Positions 1-8,858 of a DNA stretch of 46,767 nucleotides are shown in pieces; position 1 is the first letter of the stretch; each line of letters opens with the position of its first letter. The notes under the pieces were generated by a model that made no database searches, had not been told where the DNA came from, and saw only the letters and a program-made list of their open reading frames with translations. A program made the translations under genes and the position numbers. Origin of the DNA: Mycobacterium sp. ST-F2 (GTDB taxonomy: Bacteria; Actinomycetota; Actinomycetes; Mycobacteriales; Mycobacteriaceae); NCBI RefSeq assembly GCF_001905655.1, contig NZ_JMHT01000059.1:1-46767 (forward strand). The letters are read 5' to 3'.

Positions 1-319
1 GTGGGTGCCGTCGAAAGCCCCCCCCGCCCCCCCCCAGCCGCTGCTCGATCGGCTCGCCGGGTCCCGGCAACACGGGGCGGTACTCGACGGTCGGGAAGAA
101 CCGCCGGTAGAGCGCCGGATCCCGCACGAGCGCGGTGTTGAATCCCGTGTCGAGCAGTACCCAACCGCCGTCGGTCTGCAGCAACACGCCGGGCACCGGC
201 TCCCGCATGCGCTCCTCCGGCGGTGCGCCGTACACCGACACCGACTTCGGCAGCTCCTCCCAGCCCAGGGTCAGCAGGATGATCCGCCGCACCCCGGGCT
301 TGCCGACCAGAGTGGCCAT
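1..319 (-). CDS. Metallo-beta-lactamase-fold hydrolase (lactonase-like), partial at window edge
   Basis: The ATG at 319-317 overlaps the TGA of the upstream lipoprotein gene by one base (TGATG), so the two are probably translationally coupled. The visible N-terminus has the pattern of the AiiA/AttM-type lactonase branch of the metallo-beta-lactamase fold: a Tyr/Gly-rich first strand, a PVPG segment, then GGWVLLDTGFN leading to a run of aromatic residues. The metal-binding HxHxDH motif would lie beyond the window edge, so catalytic competence cannot be judged. As last gene of an ABC importer operon it may open a ring of the imported compound (inference). Bases 18-35 hold two C runs (8 and 9 C split by one G) that translate to a poly-Gly stretch unlike the family, so a local sequencing or indel error is possible. 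Confidence 0.7.
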   Translation of the reverse strand, partial: MATLVGKPGVRRIILLTLGWEELPKSVSVYGAPPEERMREPVPGVLLQTDGGWVLLDTGFNTALVRDPALYRRFFPTVEYRPVLPGPGEPIEQRLGGGGGGFRRHP

Positions 320-1929
320 CAGCCGACCGAGAGGGCGTTCAGGCGCAGTGAATTCGGGTTGGTGACCACGTGTGCCTGTTCGACGCCCTTGAGCCAGGGC
401 TGGGCCACCATGAAGTCGTTCACGTCAGCGATGTTCAGCCAGCATCCGGTCTTGACCGCTTCCACACCGGCAGTGGAGAAGTCCGCCTCGGAGTCCGTCG
501 GCAGGCCCGCGGCCAGTGCCGCGGTGACCGGCGGCGCCGAGCACCCGAAGAAGTTCAGACCGCCGTCGGCATCCCACGAGATGTGGCCCCAGGTGTACGG
601 CGACGGCGCGTCGGGCCAGCCGAGATAGGTCATGATCTCCGGCGCGGACTGCCCGTCGGTGCCGACCCAGCCGTAGATCTCCGACGTCGGATACGCCTGC
701 ACCTTGGCGGTGAGGCCCGCCGCGGCCAGCTGGGTCTGAATCAGGTTGCCGATCAACTGGTTATCGGGGTTGCTCGAGTCGTAGCCGATGGTCACGGTCT
801 TCTGATCGGCAGGCAGCTTGCCTGCGATGGCCGACAGCGCCGACGTGTCATGCGGGACCGATTGCTTGCCGTATTCGGCGGCCATCATGTTCGGCGGGTA
901 GATCTGCTCGGCCTTCTTGCCGCGTCCGAAGTACGTCTGCTTCACCAGTTCGTCGACGTCGATCGCCTGCATCACCGCGGTCCGGTTCTTGGCGTCGGTC
1001 ATCATGCCCTTGCGCGGGTTGATGTACGCGTAGTTCGACATCATGGTCGGCAGCGAGTAGTTGGTGAACGACTTGTTGTTCAGGTAGGACTGGACCGCCG
1101 AGGACGGCAGATCGTGCAGGATCGCGGCCACCTGACCGTTGTTGAACTGCAGCTGCTGTGCCGACACGTCGGTGATGACCGGAAGCTCGATCTTCTCGAA
1201 ATACGGCTTGGTGCCCCAGTATTCACCGAAGGCGGCCATCGCGTAGTGCGAACCGACCTGGGCGTCGGTCAGCACGAATGGACCCGTGCCGAGGTCGTGG
1301 GTGGTCAGGTAGCCCTGCGCGTTGTCGGTGCCGGCGTTCTTCTTCAGGCCCTCGGGACTGAGCATGCGAGGGCCATAGGGGCAGGCCAGGTAATCGAGGA
1401 ACGCCGAGTTGGGCGCCTTCAGTGTGATGGTGACGCCGTAATCCCCTTGCGTGGTCACCGATTCGACGTCCTTGACCATGTAGGCCGGGCCCTGGTTGAC
1501 GGCCACCCGGCGATCGAACGACGCTTTGACCGCCGCCGACGTGAACGGGGTGCCGTCGTGGAACTTGACGCCCTCGCGCAGCTTGAACGTGAACACCTTG
1601 TTGTCCGGCGACGCCGTCCAGCTCGTGGCCAGCAGCGGTTCCAGGACGGCCTTGTCGACACCGGCCTTGTACTGCAGCAGACCTTCGTAGGTGTTCGTGG
1701 TCAGCAACAGACCCTGGCCCGCGTAGTAGATGTCAGGGTCCGGCGGCTGCCCAGGGTCCTGCAGGAAGGACAGATGCAGAACCTTGTCGGTGGGCGCGGC
1801 GTTGGGCGTACCGCCGCCGCCGGAATTCGAACCACCGCAACCGCTCAGGGTCAGCATCACGGCGGCACCGGCAGCGGCGATCCGCCAGCCTCCGCGCACA
1901 CGACCGGGGACCTTGTGGCTCTTCATCAT
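319..1929 (-). CDS. ABC transporter substrate-binding lipoprotein, family 5 (DppA/OppA-like)
   Basis: A 536-residue extracytoplasmic solute-binding protein of the peptide/nickel importer type. A basic n-region and hydrophobic helix run into a lipobox LSGC with the lipidated Cys at about residue 31, so it should be anchored outside the membrane. The body has the family-5 pattern: ATSWTASPDNKVFTFKLREGVKFHDGTPF near the start and a long two-lobe domain. I chose the ATG at 1929 because it gives the classic 4-base ATGA overlap with the preceding hydrolase stop; an adjacent ATG at 1926 is also possible, and an upstream extension to 1974 would read through the neighbour's end. It should deliver substrate to the permeases at 2583-4465. 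Substrate is unknown; the hydrolases alongside argue for a small amide, ester or lactone rather than a simple oligopeptide (inference). Confidence 0.9.
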   Translation of the reverse strand: MMKSHKVPGRVRGGWRIAAAGAAVMLTLSGCGGSNSGGGGTPNAAPTDKVLHLSFLQDPGQPPDPDIYYAGQGLLLTTNTYEGLLQYKAGVDKAVLEPLLATSWTASPDNKVFTFKLREGVKFHDGTPFTSAAVKASFDRRVAVNQGPAYMVKDVESVTTQGDYGVTITLKAPNSAFLDYLACPYGPRMLSPEGLKKNAGTDNAQGYLTTHDLGTGPFVLTDAQVGSHYAMAAFGEYWGTKPYFEKIELPVITDVSAQQLQFNNGQVAAILHDLPSSAVQSYLNNKSFTNYSLPTMMSNYAYINPRKGMMTDAKNRTAVMQAIDVDELVKQTYFGRGKKAEQIYPPNMMAAEYGKQSVPHDTSALSAIAGKLPADQKTVTIGYDSSNPDNQLIGNLIQTQLAAAGLTAKVQAYPTSEIYGWVGTDGQSAPEIMTYLGWPDAPSPYTWGHISWDADGGLNFFGCSAPPVTAALAAGLPTDSEADFSTAGVEAVKTGCWLNIADVNDFMVAQPWLKGVEQAHVVTNPNSLRLNALSVG

Positions 1930-2582
1930 CGGGCAACTCCTTCGAGGGCGGGGCTGGACAACTCGGACGGACACATATCGGAAAAGGCAGTGATGATCTC
2001 GTCGGTGGTGCGCATGGCACCGGCCTGCAGGTACTCCATGGCGTCGAGCGCTGCGTCGTGCCGATAGGTCGACGAGCCGCCGACGCAGTCGGTCACGACG
2101 CGGACGTAGAAGTCACGCTGGTGCGCATCGGCGAAGGTGTAGTGCACGCAGACGTCGGTGAGCCCGCCGATGAGAATGAGCGTCGAGGCCCGTAGGCCGG
2201 ACAGTACGATCTCGAAATCCGTTCCGATGAAACCGGAATAGCGGCGTTTGACGATGTGGAACTCGTGGTTGGGTCCGTCGAGGTCGGGCAGCAGCGCGGG
2301 GTGCAGCGGGGTGCCCGGGCGGCCGTCCACACAGTGTTCCCCCTCGGCGCCGTCGAGCTCACGGCCGAAGTCGATCCCGTTGGCGCGGTGCACCTCTTGG
2401 AAGAAGACGATCGGGATGCTCGCGGCGCGGGCGGCGGCGATCAGGCGCTGAGCCCGGGCGATCCGGCCGTCGTACCCGGCCATGTGCTCGATGCCGACCA
2501 GTTCGGCCGGCATGTCGCCGCACTCCTGCATGTCGACCACGACCAGGACCGGATTACCTACGATGAGCGGCTGTTTCGGCAC
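1926..2582 (-). CDS. Isochorismatase-like cysteine hydrolase
   Basis: A 218-residue cytoplasmic hydrolase of the isochorismatase/nicotinamidase superfamily. The Asp-Lys-Cys triad positions are visible: Asp in VVVDMQE near the N-terminus, Lys in IVKRRYSGF, and the nucleophile Cys in GLTDVCVHYTFADA. The family splits C-N bonds in amides, ureas and carbamoyl compounds, or vinyl ethers. The gene begins with GTG directly after the TAG of the permease gene with no spacer, and its TGA overlaps the next ATG. Its place between permease and binding-protein genes implies action on the imported solute (inference). Exact substrate cannot be read from the sequence. Confidence 0.85.
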   Translation of the reverse strand: MPKQPLIVGNPVLVVVDMQECGDMPAELVGIEHMAGYDGRIARAQRLIAAARAASIPIVFFQEVHRANGIDFGRELDGAEGEHCVDGRPGTPLHPALLPDLDGPNHEFHIVKRRYSGFIGTDFEIVLSGLRASTLILIGGLTDVCVHYTFADAHQRDFYVRVVTDCVGGSSTYRHDAALDAMEYLQAGAMRTTDEIITAFSDMCPSELSSPALEGVAR

Positions 2583-3587
2583 CTAACCTCCTGTGACGGC
2601 GATACGCGGATCGGCGGCGGCCTGCAGCAGGTCCACCACTGTGTTGATGACGACGTAGAGCGCGCCGAGCATCAGCGTCACCCCGGCGATCGCCGGGAAA
2701 TCCGCGACGGGAATGCTCTGCGCGATGTACTGCCCGATGCCGGGCCAGCCGAAGACCTGCTCGACCACCAAGACACCCGAAAACATCAGGCCCACTTGGA
2801 GTCCCGTCATCGACAGGGCGGCGCCGATCGAGTTGCGCAGCACATGCCTGGCCAGGATCCGGGTCTCGGACAGTCCCTTGGCGCGGGCCGTCCGCGCGTA
2901 GTCGCTGTCGATGTCGGCCAGCAGGCTGCTGCGCAGGACGCGGCCGATCGCGACGGCCGGGCCGATCGCGATGACGAACGCCGGCAGGATGAGATGGTGC
3001 GCGGTGTCGGCCACGACATCGAACCGACCGTTGAGCAGACCGTCGACCGTCAGCATGCCGGTCGGCCCCGTCGGCGGATTCGAGACGGCTATCCGGCCGT
3101 TGGCCGGTACCCAGCCGAGGTCCTGATAGAAGACGATGAGACCGAGGATGCCGAGCAGGAACATCGGCGCCGAGGAACCGGTGAACAACACGGCCCGAAG
3201 CACATTGGCGCCGCGCCATTTCAAGGTCGTGCTGAACGCCAGCAGCACCGCGAGCACGACGGCGATCAGCAGGCCGGCGAGCGCCAGCTCCAAGGTTGCG
3301 GGCACGAACGACCCGAGGTCGGCCATCACCGCATGCCGGGTCCGGTACGACGTGCCCAGATCTCCCGTGGCAGCTCCGACCAGGTAGTGCCAGAACTGCA
3401 CCAGCACAGGGTCATTCAGTCCCAGTGCCGCGCGCCGTGCCGCCACCGCATCAGCCGAGGCCTGTGCGCCGAGTTGCGCTTTCACCGGATCCAGCGGCGA
3501 GATGTTCTGCAGGACGAACATCACTGCCGTGAGGGCCACCAGGATTGCCACCATCGACCCCAACCGCGAGGCCACGAACGTCTTCAT
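2583..3587 (-). CDS. ABC transporter permease, DppB/OppB type
   Basis: A 334-residue inner-membrane permease with about six predicted helices. The N-terminal amphipathic start and first helix (RLGSMVAILVALTAVMFVLQ) and the EAA-loop segment TARAKGLSETRILARHVLRNS are typical of DppB-type subunits of peptide/nickel importers, which pair with a DppC subunit. It starts with ATG 11 bases after the stop of the DppC-type gene, behind a G-rich ribosome-binding sequence (GGTGGGTG). It should form the heterodimeric channel with the 3599-4465 product, driven by the fused ATPase. Confidence 0.9.
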   Translation of the reverse strand: MKTFVASRLGSMVAILVALTAVMFVLQNISPLDPVKAQLGAQASADAVAARRAALGLNDPVLVQFWHYLVGAATGDLGTSYRTRHAVMADLGSFVPATLELALAGLLIAVVLAVLLAFSTTLKWRGANVLRAVLFTGSSAPMFLLGILGLIVFYQDLGWVPANGRIAVSNPPTGPTGMLTVDGLLNGRFDVVADTAHHLILPAFVIAIGPAVAIGRVLRSSLLADIDSDYARTARAKGLSETRILARHVLRNSIGAALSMTGLQVGLMFSGVLVVEQVFGWPGIGQYIAQSIPVADFPAIAGVTLMLGALYVVINTVVDLLQAAADPRIAVTGG

Positions 3588-3598
3588 GTTTCACCCAC

Positions 3599-4465
3599 CT
3601 ACGTCGTCTTCATCAAGTTGCGCAGGCAGTCGCCGGAGATGTTGGCGACCAGCGCCAGCACCAGCACGCCGAGTCCCGGCATGACCGGAATCCACCACTG
3701 CTGCAGGAAGTAACTCAGGTTGCGCGCGGAGTCGGCGCCGAGCTCCGGCGCCGGCGCGGCCTGGCCGAGCCCGAGAAAGGACAAGCCGGCCAGGGTCAGG
3801 ATCAGCGTGCCGATATCGAGGCTGGCAGCGACCAGCGCATTGGGTACCGCCCCCGGCAGCAGGTGCCGTCCCGCAAGCCGAAATCGGCTGACACCGGCCA
3901 GTTTTGCGGCCTCGACGTGTGGTCGCGCCGCCAGCCGCGCCACCTCCCCGCGCACCAGGCGGGCGTAGAACGGCCACCACACGATGGACACTGCGACCAG
4001 GGTGTGGAGGAAGCTCGGACCCAGCGCGGCGACCACGGCGATCGCCAGCACCGGAGCGGGCAGGGACAGGAAGCCGTCGGTGATGCGCATCAACGTCGCG
4101 TCGATCCAGCCCCCGGCTGTTCCGGCGATCAGGCCCACGAGCCCGCCGATCAGCAGGCCCAGCGCGACCACTGCCAGCGCGGCCAGCCAACTCGACCGCG
4201 CGCCGTAGAGCACGCGAGACAGGATGTCGCGTCCCACGCTGTCGGTGCCGAGCAGGAACCCGTGCTCGCCCGGAGCCTGCAGCGGCATCCCGACCGGGAT
4301 CAGCGGGTCATGCGGAGACACCAGAGGCACCGCGACGACGGCCAGGGTCACCAGGATCACGAGGGCGAATCCCGCGCGGTTGACGATCGTCGACCGGGAC
4401 TGCGGCAGCGCCAATCTCAGGCGCCGACCGCGGGTCAGGCTCGGGGCGGGGATCGCGATGGCCAT
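3599..4465 (-). CDS. ABC transporter permease, DppC/OppC type
   Basis: A 288-residue inner-membrane permease. It has the DppC hallmarks: a single N-terminal helix, the extracytoplasmic segment SPHDPLIPVGMPLQAPGEHGFLLGTDSVGRDILSR, and the EAA loop HVEAAKLAGVSRFRLAGRHLLPG. The frame is open upstream to 4591, but the ATG at 4465 overlaps the ATPase stop by one base (TGATG) and gives the expected N-terminus, so that start is preferred. It is the heterodimer partner of the DppB-type permease just downstream. Confidence 0.9.
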   Translation of the reverse strand: MAIAIPAPSLTRGRRLRLALPQSRSTIVNRAGFALVILVTLAVVAVPLVSPHDPLIPVGMPLQAPGEHGFLLGTDSVGRDILSRVLYGARSSWLAALAVVALGLLIGGLVGLIAGTAGGWIDATLMRITDGFLSLPAPVLAIAVVAALGPSFLHTLVAVSIVWWPFYARLVRGEVARLAARPHVEAAKLAGVSRFRLAGRHLLPGAVPNALVAASLDIGTLILTLAGLSFLGLGQAAPAPELGADSARNLSYFLQQWWIPVMPGLGVLVLALVANISGDCLRNLMKTT

Positions 4466-6447
4466 CAGCGCACCTTCTCTTCGATACAGGCGACCTGGTG
4501 TGCGCCAACGGATTTGCCGACCAGTCGGACGTCGAGCTCGTCGCCGCTGCAGGCGTCGACGGCGATCGGGCATCTGGGATGGAACGCGCACCCGGTCGGC
4601 GGTGACAGCGGGCTCGCGGGTTCGCCTGGCAATACCCGTGATTCGCGGCCGAGGTCGGGGATCGCGTCGACCAGCGCACGCGTGTACGGATGAGTCGGAT
4701 TTCCGATGACCTGTTCGGCCGGCCCGATCTCCACGATGCGGCCGAGGTACATCACCGCGATGCGATCAGCGACCACCCGCGCCACCGACAGGTCGTGCGT
4801 CACGAACACCACGGACATGTCCAGACTGCGCCGCAAGTCCCCGATCAGGTTGAGCACCGAGGCGGCCAGCGACACGTCGAGGGCGCTGGTGGGTTCGTCG
4901 CACAACAGCACAGCGGGTGGGACGACAGTGGCGCGTGCCAGCGAAACCCGTTGGCGCTGGCCACCGGAAAGCTGACCTGCGCGTGATTTCGCCACCTCCG
5001 CAGGCAAGCCGACCCGCTCGAGGACCTCGATGACGGCATCGCGCCGCGCGGCCCGCGACAGTTTCTTGCCACGCAAGCGCTCGGCGATCAACTCGCCGAC
5101 CGACAGCCACGGCGTCAGTGAGGCACCTGCGTCCTGGAACACCATCTGCGGGCGCTGTTGCCCGGCCACCTCGACCGTCCCGGTTGTCGCCTTCTCCAGT
5201 CCGGCGATCACCCGCAACAGCGTCGACTTTCCCGAGCCGCTCTCTCCCACGAGGGCCACCGACTCACCGTGTCCCACCCGCAGCGTCACTCCGCGCAAGG
5301 CCTGGAGCTTGCCGCGCGGCGCCACGGTGAAGGTCTTGGTCGCGTCGGTCACAGTGACGGCGTCAGGTTGATCTGCGGCAGCCCGGGGCGGCTGTGCTGC
5401 AACGGCTTCCAGCCCGGAGCCGGACTCCGGCGTCGGATCTGACGCCAGCTGCTCGGGGGTGAGCAGGCAGGCACTGATCCGTCCGGGGCCGACGGAAACC
5501 GGCTCGGGCGACGTCGTCTCACAATCAGCCGTGGCTTGTTCGCAGCGCGGGCTGAACGCACATCCGGGAAGCGGTGTCAGCGGGCTCGGCACCGAGCCCG
5601 GCATCGCCGCCAGCCGCCGGTCGCGTGCGGTCTCCAGCGTCAGCCGGGACCGCAGCAGCCCTCGGGTATAGGGGTGCGCAGGCGACCCCAGCACCTCGCC
5701 GGCCGGGCCGACCTCCGCGATGCGGCCGGCGTAGAGCACGGCGATGCGGTCGGAGATCTGCGCCGCCACCCCGAGGTCGTGCGTGATGAAGACGATGCTG
5801 CAACCGATTTCGTCGCGGAGTCGCTGCAGCAGCCTGAGGACCTGGGCCTGGACGGTGACGTCCAGGGCGGTGGTCGGCTCGTCGGCGATGATGAGATCCG
5901 GCGAGCCGGCGATCGCGATGGCGATCATCACGCGCTGCCGCAAGCCACCCGAGAGCTCGTGCGGGTACGCTCGCATCCGCCGCGCCGGGTCGGGAATGCC
6001 GACTGCGGTCAGCAGGCGCAACGCTTCATCGTCGCTGCCCGCGGCCTCGGCGACCTGCTTGCCGATCCGCATCGTCGGGTTGAGGGACGTCATCGGATCC
6101 TGGAACACCGCGCCCAGATCTAGGCGGCGCACCCTCCGCAGCACCTTCGGGTCGCCGTGCACCATGTCGGAGCCGGCCACCGCGATGCTGCCGTCGATCC
6201 GGGCGGACGCCGGGAGCAGCCCGAGCATGCCGAACCCCAATACGCTTTTCCCCGAACCTGATTCGCCCACCAAACCGAGGATTTCACCGCGCCGTACGGT
6301 CAGCGAGACGCCGCGTAGCGCGTGTACCTCACGCCCGTTGCGCTGGAACGTGACATGCAGGCCCGCCACGGTCGCCACCGCGTCAGGGTTCGACGACGAA
6401 GAGGTGGCGACCTGCGTGGCGTCCACCACCGATACAGCAGTGCCCAT
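4465..6447 (-). CDS. Fused double ABC ATPase (DppD-DppF type in one chain)
   Basis: A 660-residue protein with two complete nucleotide-binding domains. The first has Walker A GESGSGKS at residues 61-68, signature LSGGLRQRV and Walker B LIIADEPTT. The second, from about residue 350, has Walker A GESGSGKST, signature LSGGQRQRV and Walker B LLCDEPTSA. Each domain ends with the oligopeptide-transporter C-terminal segment rich in Pro and Cys (GCAFSPRCEQA; GCAFHPRCPIA), typical of OppD/OppF. It powers the importer encoded downstream and is the first gene of the minus-strand operon. The single-chain fusion, instead of two genes, fixes the ratio of the two ATPases. Promoter and probable operators lie in the 206-bp gap to the divergent TetR gene. 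Confidence 0.92.
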   Translation of the reverse strand: MGTAVSVVDATQVATSSSSNPDAVATVAGLHVTFQRNGREVHALRGVSLTVRRGEILGLVGESGSGKSVLGFGMLGLLPASARIDGSIAVAGSDMVHGDPKVLRRVRRLDLGAVFQDPMTSLNPTMRIGKQVAEAAGSDDEALRLLTAVGIPDPARRMRAYPHELSGGLRQRVMIAIAIAGSPDLIIADEPTTALDVTVQAQVLRLLQRLRDEIGCSIVFITHDLGVAAQISDRIAVLYAGRIAEVGPAGEVLGSPAHPYTRGLLRSRLTLETARDRRLAAMPGSVPSPLTPLPGCAFSPRCEQATADCETTSPEPVSVGPGRISACLLTPEQLASDPTPESGSGLEAVAAQPPRAAADQPDAVTVTDATKTFTVAPRGKLQALRGVTLRVGHGESVALVGESGSGKSTLLRVIAGLEKATTGTVEVAGQQRPQMVFQDAGASLTPWLSVGELIAERLRGKKLSRAARRDAVIEVLERVGLPAEVAKSRAGQLSGGQRQRVSLARATVVPPAVLLCDEPTSALDVSLAASVLNLIGDLRRSLDMSVVFVTHDLSVARVVADRIAVMYLGRIVEIGPAEQVIGNPTHPYTRALVDAIPDLGRESRVLPGEPASPLSPPTGCAFHPRCPIAVDACSGDELDVRLVGKSVGAHQVACIEEKVR

Positions 6448-6501
6448 GTGCGCTCTCCTGCGTTCTGATCGCCATGCCTTGGCACATCCGTGACCGCTGG
6501 C

Positions 6502-6515
6502 CTGTCAGTTGACAG
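6502..6515. promoter_or_regulatory. Candidate TetR operator, copy 1
   Basis: Perfect dyad CTGTC-AGTT-GACAG in the divergent intergenic region, 54 bases before the ATPase start. The same arms recur at 6608-6621. I infer binding by the adjacent TetR-family protein. Confidence 0.55.
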
Positions 6516-6607
6516 TTTTCCCCCCGGACCATCCCGCATGGTGTCGCGGAAGTAAGCACGATGTAAGCAACCAGGGGCCGTAAGTAACCGGCCGATATCG
6601 TAGGTTT

Positions 6608-6621
6608 CTGTCGCATGACAG
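6608..6621. promoter_or_regulatory. Candidate TetR operator, copy 2
   Basis: Perfect dyad CTGTC-GCAT-GACAG (one further matching base each side, 6607-6622), 33-46 bases before the TetR start. It has the same arms and 4-base spacer as the site at 6502-6515. Centres are 106 bp apart, about ten helical turns, which would place two repressors on one DNA face. Confidence 0.55.
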
Positions 6622-6653
6622 ATACTGGCCGCCGGTATCGATGACCGCCGCCC

Positions 6654-7358
6654 ATGGACCACGATGAATGGATGTCGACCACCCGCACAGGAAGGCCTCG
6701 ACTGCGGACCCAGCGACGCCCGGGCATCACTGGACGAGACGAAATCCTTGATGCGGCAAGCGAATTGTTCACCACATTGGGCTACGCAGGCACCTCGACG
6801 CGCACCATTGCCGATGCGGTCGGCGTCAGGCAGGCCTCCTTGTACCACTACTTCAAGACCAAAGACGACATCCTGTGCGCCGTACTGAGCCAGACCGTCG
6901 CCCCGACGCTGGCATTCATTCCCAGTCTGCTGGGCGCCACCCCGACCCTGACCGCCACCGAGCACCTCCACGCGCTGGCCGCCTTCGACGGAGGCCAATT
7001 GCTCGGTGGCACTTGGAATCTGGGAGCGCTCTACCTGCTCCCTGAACTGCGCGGCGAGCGCCTGGAGCCATTCTGGTCCGACCGGGAACGGCTGCGGCAG
7101 CATTATCTGGCGGTCAGCGAGGCAGTGCTACGGCGGACCGGGGTCCATCCGGCAGCCGCCGATCTGCCGTTTCGATTGGTCGAATCGCTGGTCAACATGT
7201 GGTCGGTGCCGCATGGCCCCGAGCGATCAGAACTGCCCGTGCAGGTCGCCGATGCCTGCGTGCGGGTACTGGGTGTCTTCGACTCCGCGACACCAGCGCT
7301 ACGCGAGCGCACCGGGCAAGTCATCGAATGGCACGTCGGCCGCCGGATAACCTCATAG
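6654..7358 (+). CDS. TetR/AcrR-family transcriptional regulator
   Basis: A 234-residue regulator with an N-terminal TetR helix-turn-helix at about residues 25-70 (EILDAASELFTTLGYAGTSTRTIADAVGVRQASLYHYFKTKDDIL) and a variable ligand-binding C-terminal domain. It is divergent from the ABC importer/hydrolase operon, and two CTGTC-N4-GACAG dyads sit between them, so local repression and autoregulation are likely (inference). The start may be ATG 6654 or the in-frame ATG at 6672; both leave the HTH intact. It is followed one base later by a YciI-like gene, suggesting a two-gene transcript. Confidence 0.88.
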   Translation: MDHDEWMSTTRTGRPRLRTQRRPGITGRDEILDAASELFTTLGYAGTSTRTIADAVGVRQASLYHYFKTKDDILCAVLSQTVAPTLAFIPSLLGATPTLTATEHLHALAAFDGGQLLGGTWNLGALYLLPELRGERLEPFWSDRERLRQHYLAVSEAVLRRTGVHPAAADLPFRLVESLVNMWSVPHGPERSELPVQVADACVRVLGVFDSATPALRERTGQVIEWHVGRRITS

Positions 7359-7359
7359 C

Positions 7360-7635
7360 GTGTTTCACGTACTGAACATCACCTACACCCAGCCCCTCGA
7401 TGTCGTCGACCAGGCGCGACCGGCGCATCTCGAATGGCTCGGCAAGCTGGTCGAAGAGCGCCGCATCCTGCTGGCCGGCCGGCTGGAATCCCTGGGTGGC
7501 GCCGTGCTGATCGCCTCGGACATGTCAGCCGAGGAAGCCGACGCGCTCACCGCCAGCGACCCCTACGTGCACGCCGGTGTCGCGACCTACGAGCGCGTGA
7601 GCTTCAATGCCGGTTTCCGCGCGACCGGGCTCTAG
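7360..7635 (+). CDS. YciI-like small protein
   Basis: A 91-residue alpha-beta protein of the YciI (YCII-related) family, with the dimeric ferredoxin-like layout: an N-terminal strand ending in a PAHLEWL segment (the family His), LLAGRLESLGGAVLIAS, and the DPYVHAGV motif. YciI-like proteins are small stand-alone enzymes or sensors, and the activity of this one is not known. It begins with GTG one base after the TetR stop, so it is probably co-transcribed with the regulator and may act in the same catabolic pathway as the divergent operon (inference). Confidence 0.75.
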   Translation: MFHVLNITYTQPLDVVDQARPAHLEWLGKLVEERRILLAGRLESLGGAVLIASDMSAEEADALTASDPYVHAGVATYERVSFNAGFRATGL

Positions 7636-7791
7636 CCGAAAATTCACAGCCGGATCCGGGATTAGTTCGGTGCCGGCCGCCGTTGAGTGTGGTCAGGGCC
7701 TGACGCATTGCCCCACATTTCGTTACCTTCGCTAATCTTTCTAGTAGGTAACCGCCGCTAGGCAAGCCGAGAATGAAGAGGACTGACAAGC

Positions 7792-8841
7792 ATGACCACG
7801 ACCGTTTCCGCCTACGCCGCGACCTCAGCGACCAGCCCGCTGACCAAGACCACCATCGAGCGCCGTGACATCGGCCCGCACGACGTCGCCTTCGACATCA
7901 AGTTCGCCGGCATCTGTCACTCGGACATCCACACCGTCAAGTCTGAATGGGGCCCGGCCAACTACCCCGTCGTACCCGGCCACGAGATCGCCGGTGTGGT
8001 GACCGCCGTCGGCTCAGAGGTCACCAAGTACAAGGTCGGCGATCACGTCGGCGTCGGCTGCTTCGTCGACTCGTGCCGCGAGTGCGACAACTGCCATGCC
8101 GGCCTGCAGCAGTACTGCACCGGTAAGGGCGGCAACATCGGCACGTACAACGCCACCGGCCGTGACGGCACCCCCACCTACGGCGGCTACAGCACCGCCA
8201 TCGTGGTCGACGAGAACTACGTGCTGCGCATCCCGGACAGCATCCCGCTGGACAAGGCCGCTCCCCTGCTCTGCGCCGGCATCACCCTGTACTCGCCGCT
8301 GCGGCACTGGAACGCCGGGCCGGGCAAGAAGGTCGCCATCGTCGGCCTCGGTGGCCTGGGCCACGTCGGTGTGAAGCTCGCGGTCGCCATGGGCGCCGAG
8401 GTCACGGTGCTGAGCCAGTCGCTCAAGAAGATGGAAGATGGCCTGCGTCTCGGCGCACACCACTACTACGCCACGAACGACCCCGACACCTTCAAGAAGC
8501 TGGCCGGCAGCTTCGACCTGATCATCAACACGGTGTCGGCGAACCTCAACATGGGCCACTACCTGAACCTGCTGAAGACCGACGGCACCCTCGTCGAGCT
8601 CGGCGCTCCGGAGAAGCCGCTCGAGGTGCCGGTGTTCCCGCTCGTCGGCATGCGACGCACCCTCGCGGGCTCGTTGATCGGCGGTATCCCGGAGACCCAG
8701 GAGATGCTCGACTTCTGCGCCGAGCACGACGTCACCCCGGAGATCGAGATCATCGAGGCCTCCTACGTCAACGAGGCCTACGAGCGCGTGATCGCCAGCG
8801 ATGTGCGGTACCGCTTCGTGATCGACACCGCGACCATCTAG
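7792..8841 (+). CDS. adhC: Zinc-dependent NADP alcohol dehydrogenase AdhC
   Basis: A 349-residue medium-chain dehydrogenase of the cinnamyl-alcohol type, oxidising or reducing alcohols/aldehydes in the cytoplasm. The catalytic zinc ligands are seen in GICHSDIH and PGHEIAGVV, the structural zinc Cys set in CRECDNCHAGLQQYC, and the nucleotide-binding GLGGLGHVG in the Rossmann domain. Length and sequence fit mycobacterial AdhC, which lies near nrdF2 in M. tuberculosis. A purine-rich ribosome-binding sequence (GAAGAGGA) precedes the ATG. The gene is monocistronic: a 156-bp upstream gap and a strong hairpin 17 bases after its stop. Confidence 0.92.
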   Translation: MTTTVSAYAATSATSPLTKTTIERRDIGPHDVAFDIKFAGICHSDIHTVKSEWGPANYPVVPGHEIAGVVTAVGSEVTKYKVGDHVGVGCFVDSCRECDNCHAGLQQYCTGKGGNIGTYNATGRDGTPTYGGYSTAIVVDENYVLRIPDSIPLDKAAPLLCAGITLYSPLRHWNAGPGKKVAIVGLGGLGHVGVKLAVAMGAEVTVLSQSLKKMEDGLRLGAHHYYATNDPDTFKKLAGSFDLIINTVSANLNMGHYLNLLKTDGTLVELGAPEKPLEVPVFPLVGMRRTLAGSLIGGIPETQEMLDFCAEHDVTPEIEIIEASYVNEAYERVIASDVRYRFVIDTATI

Positions 8842-8858
8842 CCGCGAGTTTCTCGTCA

